DNA of 64,000 nt, from assembly GCA_918807975.1 (NCBI GenBank), contig OU964925.1:9338798-9402797 (forward strand), in the 5' to 3' direction. This document shows positions 24,401-34,500 of the stretch, piece by piece. The DNA comes from Aplidium turbinatum. Taxonomy: Eukaryota > Chordata > Ascidiacea > Aplousobranchia > Polyclinidae. Under the pieces are notes generated by a model, which ran no database searches, had not been told where the DNA came from, and was given only the letters and a program-made list of their open reading frames with translations. A program made the position numbers and the translations under genes. Positions within the stretch are counted from its first letter, which is position 1; every line of letters begins with the position of its first letter.

Positions 24401-25296
24401 TGTAACCTCAGCTGTCTAAGCCAGTGACATATCTAGAAAGAAAATTTTAGAAGGGCAAAAGTAACTGTGGGGGAAAACGTCATTCAACATAAATTGTAAT
24501 GATATTAAAACGTTATAATAGTATTAAAATATATTTTTAGAGGGAGCAAGATAACATTTTGGGGGTGATTGCCCCCACGTCCCTGATTGAGCTGTCATAC
24601 AAAATTGTAGAAGTTTGCGTTGTTTTATTACGTAATATTGATGTTTTCAGACTATTCCACCTCCCCCGTTGAAGGTTACAGCCAAGAGGTTCCACGTGGA
24701 ATTTTAGATGACTCCAATCTCAATCCACCTACCCTTCCTCCTCACCTTTTAAACAAAGTCCTCCTCAATCAAGACATCGACATGTCTGTAAGTATCTTGA
24801 AATCTCATATCCCGCCATTTTAATCCAGTTGAATGCGTTTTTGTTATCGGATTATATAAAATTCATCTGGCGATACATTGAAATTGTATTGAGCAATTTC
24901 GATCCATTTTGTCATAACTGCTTAATTGTAACTTAAAGGAAATAAAGAAAATGAAAAATTGCACAGGAAAGGACCAAAAATCTAGGATACTTGACACTGT
25001 ACGATGGCATCATCATCTAGGCTAGGTTACCGCCACCGGTGCAGGATTTATGCAATAAAGGCCAAGTTTCAAGTTCTACAATATTTACTTTTGATCGTAT
25101 GAAGCCGAACAGATCATCCACTGCCAGTCGTGTTTTGTTTTCATTGCAGTATGAGCCTTCACTGCTACCGGAACCTCAACATGTTATGCTGAACCACATG
25201 TACGCCCTCTCCATCAAGGACGGGGTCATGGCTCTCAGTGCAACGCACAGATACAAGAAAAAGTTTGTGACAACGTTGCTCTATAAACCGATTTAA
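21497..25296 (+). CDS. PRKAB: 5'-AMP-activated protein kinase subunit beta
   Basis: The product is the scaffold subunit of AMPK, which joins the catalytic alpha and nucleotide-sensing gamma subunits and binds glycogen. Six exons: 21497-21634, 22826-22912, 23637-23786, 24088-24199, 24651-24787, 25150-25296, all GT-AG with matching phases, giving 256 aa (human beta1 is 270). MGNT at the start keeps Gly2 for N-myristoylation. The glycogen-binding CBM48 spans about residues 66-145 (VPAVIRWKGGGKE, VYISGSYDNWHTKLPLNRSH, EHEYKFLVDGEW); the two sugar-stacking Trp positions and the Ser of NRSHDNF (human Ser108) are kept. The C-terminal domain has LGTLNNVLEVKMSDFEVFEA, PPTLPPHLL, LLPEPQHVMLNHMYALSIKD and the family-typical end VTTLLYKPI. 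The glycine-rich N-terminal tail is short. One beta gene is seen, so the beta1/beta2 distinction does not apply. Confidence 0.96.
24422..24585. mobile_element. Possible small hAT-like MITE in an AMPK beta intron
   Basis: The left end CAGTGACATATCTAGAAAG and the right end inverted CAGGGACGTGGGGGCAATC share only the CAG-GAC start. G-rich blocks inside are typical of small hAT MITEs. The flanking 8-mers do not match. Confidence 0.3.
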
Positions 25297-25563
25297 TTGG
25301 ACCACGTTCCTTTTTTTGTCACAACCGAAAGACAGTGGGCCACACTTGTCCCTTTATTGCGCACAAATATAGTTTTAAATTTTGTTTCGCGCGCATAGCA
25401 GTTGGGAAGCTCAGTGCTGTTCTGCTTGTTTTGTTGTTTGTTTTCATCATTTTAATCTTTCACTTCGTGTTCAATATTGATTTCTCGCTTTTGTGGAAAC
25501 TCACTGCATCAAACACAATAGATTGATGTTGGTTTACTATTTGTTGTAATGAGTAATTTAGTA

Positions 25564-25569
25564 AATAAA
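25564..25569 (+). terminator. Poly(A) signal of the AMPK beta gene (AATAAA)
   Basis: A canonical AATAAA lies 268 bp after the stop codon, followed by a TG-rich stretch (TGACATTGTATTGATTGG). Confidence 0.7.
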
Positions 25570-25916
25570 CTGACATTGTATTGATTGGAAAATATGAAGT
25601 GTCCCAGATCTGATTGAGATCTTATGTTAGCTAGGGACAGAATATTAGCAATGCCTCATTCTGATAAACTGCTGATTCTTGATCGTGCCACCTTAACTTT
25701 CATCGAAAAACTACTTGAAAATATAGCGAAGATTGACCAACGTAGGAATCGAACCAGAGTCTTTAGCACAGAAACTGTGCAAGCTCACCAGTCACCACTG
25801 TTGGAACCTTTGTTTCAACTTCCTTTGTATTGTACAGTTGACACCAACAGAGGATTTTTCATGCGTTGCGGTTTTTTGTCAAACAATCTTTGTGATCCAA
25901 ACAGGCTTATGCTTTA

Positions 25917-26060
25917 GGGTTGAAGATTACTAGCGCGCTACTTTTTGGTAGCGGTAGTGCTGCTACTTTTTGTTGAAAGAGCTGCGCTACTTTTTTCCAG
26001 TGTAGCGTTAGCGCGTTACATTTCTTTTGGGTCGCACTCCCGCTACTTTCCAATTAAAAA
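25917..26060 (+). mobile_element. hAT terminal fragment (TAGCGCGTTAC family)
   Basis: GCGCGCTACTTTTTGGTAGC and, further on, GTAGCGTTAGCGCGTTACAT repeat the motifs seen at 11460-11540. The open frame after 26058 (MKNESLAKFFGVPSSKKFE) may be the start of its transposase, but it soon stops. The opposite end is not seen. Confidence 0.45.
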
Positions 26061-26644
26061 TGAAAAACGAGTCACTTGCGAAATTCTTTGGTGTGCCGTC
26101 GTCCAAAAAGTTTGAAAACTGCTGCACCACATGTGTTTTTTAAACGTAGTGTGCTGTTTGCATGACGGTCCGTTACTTAGTATTTTACATCGTTATTATT
26201 GTAACTGTCTCCGCCGCCAGTGTAGTCAAATCGTTTGACAGCCGCTGACTTCGATCAGTCTTTCAACAAGGTTGATAGGATCACCATTCTGTTTTGTCCT
26301 TTGCGATGTTTTGCAATCGATGGTGTTTTTTAAACACGTGCGATGTTTTACATCGTTACGTGTTTAAAAAATAGTAGTTTTGATTGGTGTTTGGTTAAAC
26401 GACCAGAAAGGCACTAACAAGAGGAAGAACAATTTATTTCAAGAAGAACGATGCCTACGCCTACGGAATCCAACTCACGATCACCGAGGTCCTCAACCCA
26501 AGAAAAGTCGAGGGTTGCCAGGTCGCAAGTTGAAAAAATCCTAGCGCTCCATACGCAAAGAAACGCTTCATTTCGGTTCTTTATTCTCATGCACGTTTTT
26601 TCATAAGATTTGACCCAGCTGATTATTATTTAAGCGTGGATGTT

Positions 26645-26965
26645 TGTTTAGTTAGCAATTTGGGCTCCTTCCCAGACTGTAACGTTGAATTGTCAATCAA
26701 CTGCCAGGTTTCTTAAAGGAGTCCTTCTTGTCCGAACGCTATTCGCTCTGCCCGCACGTTAACGGGCTTATCCCCTGACCCCGAGAGAAGAATTTTTAGC
26801 GGTTGCGAACGACGTCGGGGAAGTACCTCAGCCCACTACTCTGCTGAGTGTCATGACGGTTTTAGTACCAATTTTTTAAATGTTTTCTTTTGTATGACCT
26901 TTAATGGGGAATCGAATCCACATCTACAGAGGAGAGCAATCAAACCACTAGGTCATTGCGCCGGC
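26645..26965 (-). repeat. tRNA-derived SINE with 15-bp target duplication
   Basis: The 15-mer TTAAGCGTGGATGTT occurs on both sides (26630-26644 and 26966-26980) and frames a 321-bp insert. On the minus strand the insert starts GCCGGCGCAATGACCTAGTG, with a box-A-like TGACCTAGTGG and, 40 bp on, a box-B-like GGATTCGATTCC. This is the tRNA-type head of a SINE copied by LINE machinery. The lack of a clear A tail suggests age. Confidence 0.8.
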
Positions 26966-26980
26966 TTAAGCGTGGATGTT

Positions 26981-28316
26981 GATCGACTGCGTTTCTGCAG
27001 GGGTGGAATGTAGCTGCGTGAAGATGCAAGGTAGACCTAACAAATGCCTAATAAATTACAAACGTAAAAATTTTGAAAACAGCCATCTAGGAATGTACCA
27101 TTCGACTTTTATTGAATCATGGTGCCACAAATATATGTACATGACATTGCTTCACATATTACATGTCAGATAGACCAATAAAAAGAACACTCGTAAATAT
27201 AAGAATAAGCGTAGTTCACCATTAACATAATCAAAAGTTAAAATAGTATATACAAATGCCAGAAATGGTTAAAAACACGGGTTTGGCGATCCTGTAGCTT
27301 AGCCATGAAGCTACTAGCAAGTAACAAAAGTAGGGATTACTTTCAAAATTTCTGCGTACGAGCAGGCCCAGATATAGGGGGGCAGAGGGTGCAGTTGCAC
27401 CGAGCCCTCTTTTTGAAGGGCCCTCCGACGTGGAAAACTGTGATTTTGAGTTGGTATTATTTTCTCTCAGCCTTTGAAGTTTCTGCAAAATGCCTCCTTT
27501 TTTCATTTTTAGTCGCAAGGTTGCGACTGAGCTTGACGTAAAGGCATTAGCAATGGTGTGGGTGACTTTCAAGTTACCTTATAAAGTTTATCGCGCCGAG
27601 AGCATATGGGAAGGCATTCAAATCAACACATGGTTACAACACCTGACATGCGGCAGGTGCATGCACAGTTTGAGCTCCATGTCAATGAAAGCATGTCAGG
27701 ATAGACTGTTCGAATGCTACATGACGTCGGTGGCTAACTTTTATGACGAAATACGGCGGTTCTAACCACTCGATGACGTCATAGATATTTAACAGTAACG
27801 AAGAAAAATTAGAAAATGAAAGATAAAAGCTTTGCTTTCATATACAGTACTTACAAAAAGCGCAGTTTTGTCGCAATATGAGGGCATTCAAATGCCACCA
27901 TCAACCAACACGGATCACAACGACGGATCAGACACTCATCCTCTTCCCTAGGTGCGTTACGTCTGATAATAGTCGAACAGTCCTTACAGCAGGTGGCAAA
28001 CAACTGATAAACATGACCGTAGGCGAGTAGAACAAACTAACACGTATACAAAAGCAGAATACATGCCGCATCGCCTGAGAACGTGTTGTTGAGCGAAAGT
28101 GTCAATTTTGAAACAACACAATGCATTAAAACGACAAATAAGAAAACTCACGAAGAAATGAACTTGATGTGATGCAAAGATGTTTCATTAAAAATCAATA
28201 CGTATCATTAAAAATCGTGCACAAAACTAACAAAATAGAACTTTTTGACAAGTAACAAACACTTAATGGCGCACGCATTTGCTTCGAATAAGAATCTACA
28301 TCTATCTTACCGACCG
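26981..28316. other. Gene-free stretch with a hAT scrap
   Basis: No exon was recognised. Near 27361 the phrase GGCCCAGATATAGGGGGGCA followed by GAGGGTGCAGTTGCACC resembles the inside of a hAT end. An open frame of 91 codons at 27490-27765 has no recognisable motif and is probably chance. Confidence 0.35.
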
Positions 28317-28317
28317 C

Positions 28318-28640
28318 CCCGATAGCTCAATTGGTTAGCGCGTCACTTCTGGAACGAAGAAGCTTCAAGATCAAGCGGCGCTGGTTCGACTCTCGGGGTG
28401 TGCGCTTGAGCAACGTACGTTAAGGACTGCTCTCCATTCAGCGGCATCTAATGAATGGAATAGTTCCCCGGCAACAAGACTTCAACAATGCGAAACTTCA
28501 CTCTGTCAATCTCGGTGACCGGGCCTGCGTCAGTGATTCAAAGCCTCTCCAAGTATGCGAAACTGCCAGGATTAAGCTCTGCAAGAAGCTTTCCCACTCC
28601 GAGGATAAAGATTCAATCTCTCAGCAAGTAAATTAGTAAA
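28318..28640 (+). repeat. tRNA-derived SINE (tRNA head plus unique body)
   Basis: The head begins GCCCCGATAGCTCAATTGG and is closed by TCGGGGT, a fully paired 7-bp acceptor stem. The D-arm and box A (TAGCTCAATTGGTTAGCG) are good. Box B is GGTTCGACTCT, but the T-stem does not pair and the anticodon arm is over-long, so this is a SINE head and not a working tRNA. The body after TCGGGGTGTGCGCTTGAGCA matches a second copy at 36826-37010, which shows it is a dispersed repeat. Confidence 0.75.
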
Positions 28641-28984
28641 GTCCACAATTTAGTGAATATTTTGAAACCGATCGTATTTGCGCAGGTGGCATGTGCCATC
28701 CTCAAAACTGTAAAACTTCTGAACGAAAATGTTAAAAAGGCTTAATCTTGGAGGTATCCTTCTACAGCCTGTAATACGAGTGTTATAGCGACTGTTGCAG
28801 CACGTTTTGTTTCCCAACTTGGTACTTGCGGGAGCGACAACATGGAAGTACGAGCATTATGATTCAGTGAAGTGATAACCGGTTACAACTGGTTGTGACT
28901 GCAAGCCAACATTTTACTGCAGGTCTCAAATGAATGGATTCCTGTAGTGTACAAGTAGAAACGGGAGGCAGATGCGACCTAGCT

Positions 28985-29073
28985 CCCAGACAGTAAGTCA
29001 GTTATCTTTTACATTGATTCGACATTTGCAGAGGTTGAATCAATGTGAAGGAGGACTGGTTTTCTGTCTGGGT
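28985..29073. repeat. Palindromic MITE copy
   Basis: Starts CCCAGACAGTAAGTCAGTTA and ends CTGGTTTTCTGTCTGGG. The centre is ACATTTGCAGAGGT. Confidence 0.75.
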
Positions 29074-29648
29074 TAGTACATTTGAAAGAACAAGGGCGCT
29101 ATTTTACAGCACAATTTTTTTCATGCGAAGAGATAAAGCCAATTTGAGCGAAACAACTACAACATGGAGATGATCCAGAAGAGGCACAACAACGTACGGA
29201 AAGATAAAACTCAAACGTCAAAAAAGCAATAAAACTATCGTTGAAAAATAATCTAGTCTAGACCAGAATACATCAGAAATGACTTTCAGTGCTACTGGAA
29301 TTAGGTAGCGCACGTAGCCTACTGATTGTGTCATAAAAACATGGAAGCGATTCTTGCAAAAGCTATTTTTCGGGGGGGGAATCAGTTATCTACTTTGATC
29401 ACAAGTAAGTAGTGGCATAAGATTCGAGATAAAAAATAGTAAAAAGTTTTTAAAATTACTATAATAAAAACAAACAAAACAGAATAGCCAGTCTGCTGCA
29501 AACTCCTATAGCCTACAAATCAATGATATATTTGCCGAACCGTTGGGTGAAATTTCATTAAACTGTTTGCTTGGTTTCGTAGCCTCAAGCTAATCCTGTG
29601 AACTGGTGTGATTGCTGCTAGTACTTGCAATACCAGCAACGTTAGTAC

Positions 29649-29731
29649 TCAGACAACAAATTGGTCGTTTCTTTACATTACTTATCTGCACATGTTGAAT
29701 CAATGCAAAAACGACTGATTTGCCATCTGGG
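29649..29731. repeat. Palindromic MITE copy
   Basis: Starts TCAGACAACAAATTGGTCG and ends CGACTGATTTGCCATCTGGG. The left inner arm is partly lost. Confidence 0.7.
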
Positions 29732-29767
29732 TAGGATCTAAACTACACAGGGCGACTTTAACAACAA

Positions 29768-29812
29768 CCCAGACAGCAAACCAACCGTTTTTACATTAAT
29801 TTGCTGTCTGGG
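29768..29812. repeat. Palindromic MITE copy, internally shortened to 45 bp
   Basis: CCCAGACAGCAAACCAACCG is followed soon by TTTGCTGTCTGGG. The CTGCAG core and most of one arm are missing. Confidence 0.7.
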
Positions 29813-29933
29813 AAAGCAAAACAAGTAACGAAAAATAAAAGCGAAAAGCAATCATGCAAAACACACATTACAATCAACCAAGTTTTGCGTAGAGGAAAGA
29901 TATTCTTTAGAAGAAAAACGAACATACACCACA

Positions 29934-30020
29934 CAGGCAGAAAATCAGTCCTTGCTTTGCATTGATTCAGCTCTGCAGATGATGAATCGATGTAAAAATA
30001 GGATTGATGTGCTGGCTGGG
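29934..30020. repeat. Palindromic MITE copy inside a local duplication
   Basis: Ends GATGTGCTGGCTGGG; the centre is AGCTCTGCAGATGATG. Together with about 70 bp to its left it matches 31212-31370. Confidence 0.7.
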
Positions 30021-30109
30021 TAAGCGGCCAAGTGCTCAAGTCGGAACCACAAACACACTTTTGAACATTGCTGCGACAATAAAAGTGATGAAACGTGAGC
30101 TACAGTTAG

Positions 30110-30172
30110 AAAAGTCAGCCCTTTTTACATCAATTCCACTTTTGTAGATGTTAAATTAATGTAAAAAAAGAA
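30110..30172. repeat. Palindromic MITE copy, decayed
   Basis: AAGTCAGCCCTTTTTACATC pairs with GTTAAATTAATGTAAAAAAA. The outer CCCAGACAG tips are lost. Confidence 0.5.
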
Positions 30173-31285
30173 GATTTTACAACCCCGTTATGATCAGTTC
30201 TCAAGAGATAGTCATGTTTAAGGTGGTACAAAATATATTTGAGGCTCAGACTTGCAAAATTAAAAAAGCGAAATGGGGCATATCACCACTTCAGTTACAT
30301 GTACCTTCAACCATGACCCCGCAAGCCTCTTTAGGTTCTTGGGGAAAACCTGGGCCCTCTCTCATGGACTCTTGGTCACTGAATTTCACAAGCAATCGCA
30401 ATTCAAGAAAACAAAATACAAACCCAAAACACACGGTATGCGAAAATAGTTTCTTCTCTATAAAAGCAATCTCATCTATTTGATATAAATCAAAACAGAA
30501 ACAACGATTGCTCTGAATGTTCAGCCGCAATGATATGCAAAGAAAATACTGGCACATTTCATCTTGAAGGTAAAGATGAGATTTCGGCTGCGCTTAGTAA
30601 ACTTCATTCCGACGAAAAACGATAACATGAACTTTGAACTACCTATTGGCCATTTTGTACTGAAACATCTTTCACTTTGTCACGCTGAACTTTAAAACGA
30701 TTTGCAAATAAAAAATTTCAACATAAGATATCATAAACCAAACAACTGCGCCGTGTGGGGACTCTGCGTAGATGGAACATCATAACCGACCGACTTTTAT
30801 GGAGCATGAAATGTTCTGGGTGACAGTTACTTGGAAAACTATAATCAAGATATGTGCCAACTCACACACTCATATCTCACAGCAGAGGCAAAAACTCCGC
30901 CTCCGTTTGTTGCATTCAATTTAATTCATTCTTATTCAATTCATGACAACAGATCGACCACTGAAAGCAAATGAATATGAAAACAAGCTTGTAATGCGAA
31001 ACAACAATTGTCAATCAGTCAATCGTCAATGATCAACACGATTGACTTTTACCCTGCTAAGTTATGACGTAACGGGCAACGTTTAGCATTTTGAAATACG
31101 TGAGCAATCACGGCACGTAGAAATGCGTAGCACCCGGAGAATTGTTACATGTCAAAGTGTCAAACCCGGAAAAGGCAAAGTTCTAAATCTGGTCCTGTGG
31201 TGATGGCACCATACACACATTAAAATCAACCAAGTTTTGCGTAGAGGAAAGGTATTCTTAAGAAAAACGAACATACACTAACGCA

Positions 31286-31370
31286 GGTAGAAATTCGGTC
31301 TTTTTTTTGCATTGATTCAGCTCCGCAGACGTTGAATCGATGTAAAAATAGGATTTATGTGCTAACTGAG
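31286..31370. repeat. Palindromic MITE copy, 130 bp beyond the Act1-like stop codon
   Basis: TTGCATTGATTCAGCTCCGC and GACGTTGAATCGATGTAAAA pair around GCAGAC. It is the second copy of the duplication also seen at 29866-30020. It probably lies in the 3' UTR of the minus-strand Act1-like gene. Confidence 0.65.
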
Positions 31371-31500
31371 CAAGGTATGATAGAGAGACTCCTATACTAT
31401 AGGAGTCCTATAGACTCCTAGGGAAGAGACACTCTTACATGTCTATTGTACGCATACCTCATAGTCGATCGATGCTGCAGGTTATGACGTGAAACCAAGG

Positions 31501-34500
31501 TTACCCCACTTTCTTTGGCTCAGTTTGGCTACGGTTATCCTTGTCAGAGTTTCGGCTTGCTTTTCGTCCAGTGTAGCTCGAATATAGTTCTATGGTGTGC
31601 TTCGGGGGCGGTCCCGGCTTTGGCTTGATGAATCTTTCCTTCTTGAACAAACGGAAGATGATATCCTCGTAATCCTTGGGCCATTCGAAGACTCGAGTGT
31701 CTCGAAGCCATTGTGGGATGTGTTTCTGCAAGCAAAGGTAATAAGATTGAAGATGTAGAAGATTAAAGATCCCAACGATAGAGATGAAGGAGCCACTGCA
31801 GACAACTGATCGACCTTGATGTTTCAAGATGAAGGCCAGGCTTTTTTGAAGCAAAATGGAGAAAGAGAATGCGTTTGTTTTTGACATTACAGCTCAGTAA
31901 ATGCAATGTTGTAGCGGAACATTAAGAGCTGAGAAAATTAGCCTTTTTAAAGCTGTTGTAAGACAGCCACATTGCGCCATGGCAAGTTCGAGAAATTGTT
32001 ACAACGAATTACAACAAAGTATGTCAAATGCATCCAGTCATAGTGGATAGCTGGTTTCTGTGACAAATTAACCTCACCGAAATAAAAAGTTAGATTAGCG
32101 TGACAGCTAGTATAGATCGTAAGAGTTCGAAAAATGACCTTTGTAATGTCTGAACAGAACTTTTCAATAAACTCAATAGGTGAAGTGGTAGAACAGGATT
32201 AAATACATTGACTGCATTTGAAGCATGAGAGATTGAACCTAAGTGCAATATATCAGTAAATAAACTTAATGTTCGCATCATACGGCCAACGGGTAAATCG
32301 TAAAGTTTAAATTAGTGAAGACTGAAGTCGACTTCTACAAGTTGTCTGGTCCGAAAAAAGATAAAAAACAACTACAGTGCAACCAAAGCTTAAAACAATC
32401 GACCATACCGATTTTGCTCCGCTAACTAAAACAGGTATGAACCGGTAATTCTTTGATCCGTTTTGGATGTATTCGGCATGGATTCTTCTGTAGATGTACT
32501 GCGTGTTGACGGCTTTTTCGGTTTCATGGTAGCCGGACTGGCTGGATGTTGATTGGCCTTCCACTACATTACGGTATCCCGGACTCACGCAGATCAAGAG
32601 GAAGTCGCTCTAACAAAAGAGGAAGCTGTAAATTAGGTTAAAAAACACAACTTTTAAGAACAAACACCCTCAATTGTGTTCTTTTTTTGTGTTAAGTATT
32701 GAAGGTAATGCGCCATGTTTGTGATCATGATACAGCACTTTCATGATTTAAATTTGTCCATCTTGTTTTGTGATATTCATTCTCCAAACCATCTTTGGTC
32801 TGCCTTAAATCACAAACAAGTTTTTGAAATACTCCGCGAAGATTCGTATCAAGGCTACAAACAATTTGTAGACCAACGATCCCACAACTGCCTGAACAAT
32901 ACAGAGAACTACAAAATCTGTGCTGTGACATAGACCCAACATGGGAAACAAAAACAGAGCTGCCACGACTAAAAATAGGCGCCGTTCCACTCACTTGATT
33001 AATGTTGTTGTCCAGCCATTCCGAGGAACTCATGGAACGTATGGTTTCCTCCAATACGTCAACGGCGACATCAATGCTGTTACGTAACAGAGTCTGAGAG
33101 ATCTGCACCACGGTGCGAGTGTGGTTCGAATTCGAAGGTTCCGTTGCGTATGTGATGAACACTGAGAAACAAAATCGAATTCAATTGAAAACGTTCGTTG
33201 CAATCACGATGTAGCACTGCAGATCTCGCACATAACAAATCAGCTAAACGCTCATTATGCACTAAGAACCCATCTGTACAAACGACCTTCCATTATGCGC
33301 AAATTCAACCAATCTTGACGCAGCTTTTTGACCTGACCTCAATTCGGTACACAACATCTGGGCCAGCCCAACTGGGCGAAACCAACTTGGGCAAGACCAT
33401 GTGGACGACGGTAGCAAAAGTTTAGCCGTTCGGAACGGTGGTGATCTATATTATATAATGTATCTAGTTGCTTAGCAGCGTCACGGTTTATCGTAAACCT
33501 TGAGAGAAACCTCTGAGACAAGAGACAAACGAAGACCTCCTAAGAGGAATGGCCTAAAAGTGCTTGACGAGTATCTTACAAAAACTTCTGATCAACAGCA
33601 ATGCTGATGAAAACGCTACAGCTACCAACATAGCACGCGCAATTAGTGTTCTAGACGCTATAAATCTTATGTGCGCCGCATGGCAGGACGTCACTGCACA
33701 GACAATTCAAAATTGTTTTTTCCGCGGATTAATTCCTGCTGTTTCCGGTGAACCTTTTTTGGGATTTTTACCAGAAGAAGTCCCCTTAGCGTTGACACAA
33801 GAAGCGTAGGTATGTTGTTTGTTTGCGTTTGTATATTGTTTGCGTAGATGACAATCTACAAGCGACGGGAGTGCAAACAGATGAGGAACTTAACATTGCA
33901 AAATAATTATCTTATGAGACAGTGCAAAAGACTTGAAAAAAAAACCTTTGCGATTTCAAAACAAACAGTGAGTGTGAGCGGCGCTTTTCTACATTACCTC
34001 TGTGTTCGTAGGCCATACGCCAGTATGGCCAAAAACGAAGAAAATACAAAGAAGCCGATAACCGCATTAGCGCCTCGTTCACCGATTTGTTGGCAATGGA
34101 CAGGATCCACCACAGACTATGAAGTTATAGTTATAATTTTAACTTGTTTTAACTTATAATTTTTAATTTTAACTATATAAGTCATAATTTTAACTTGGGC
34201 ACTTTAAATAAAATTATTTACTGCAGTAATATAGCTACTGATTCGTGTGTGGTTAGTACAACAAGCTGTGTCCTCTGCTACTAAACGTCGGCTAATATTT
34301 TTTATCCGAATGCTCGAGTCGCGTAGGCGCATCAGTAGTTTACAGAACATATTGTGACGGACAGCCATTACATTTTAAGACTTGAAGTCATACGAAATCA
34401 GAACTTCTGCTGCCTGTCGCTTATACCAAAAAATGTTTCAACAGAATGCACCATTAGCATCGGTATTGCCATTAACAAGTTTCGATAACGGTTACAGAGC

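Noticed and set aside
27490-27765. 91-codon open frame as a host exon
   Set aside because: No known motif, no splice context linking it to another exon, and it starts in a hAT-like scrap.
28318-28405. Functional tRNA gene
   Set aside because: The acceptor stem and the A and B boxes are good, but the T-stem does not pair, the middle is too long, and the sequence runs on into a dispersed repeat body.
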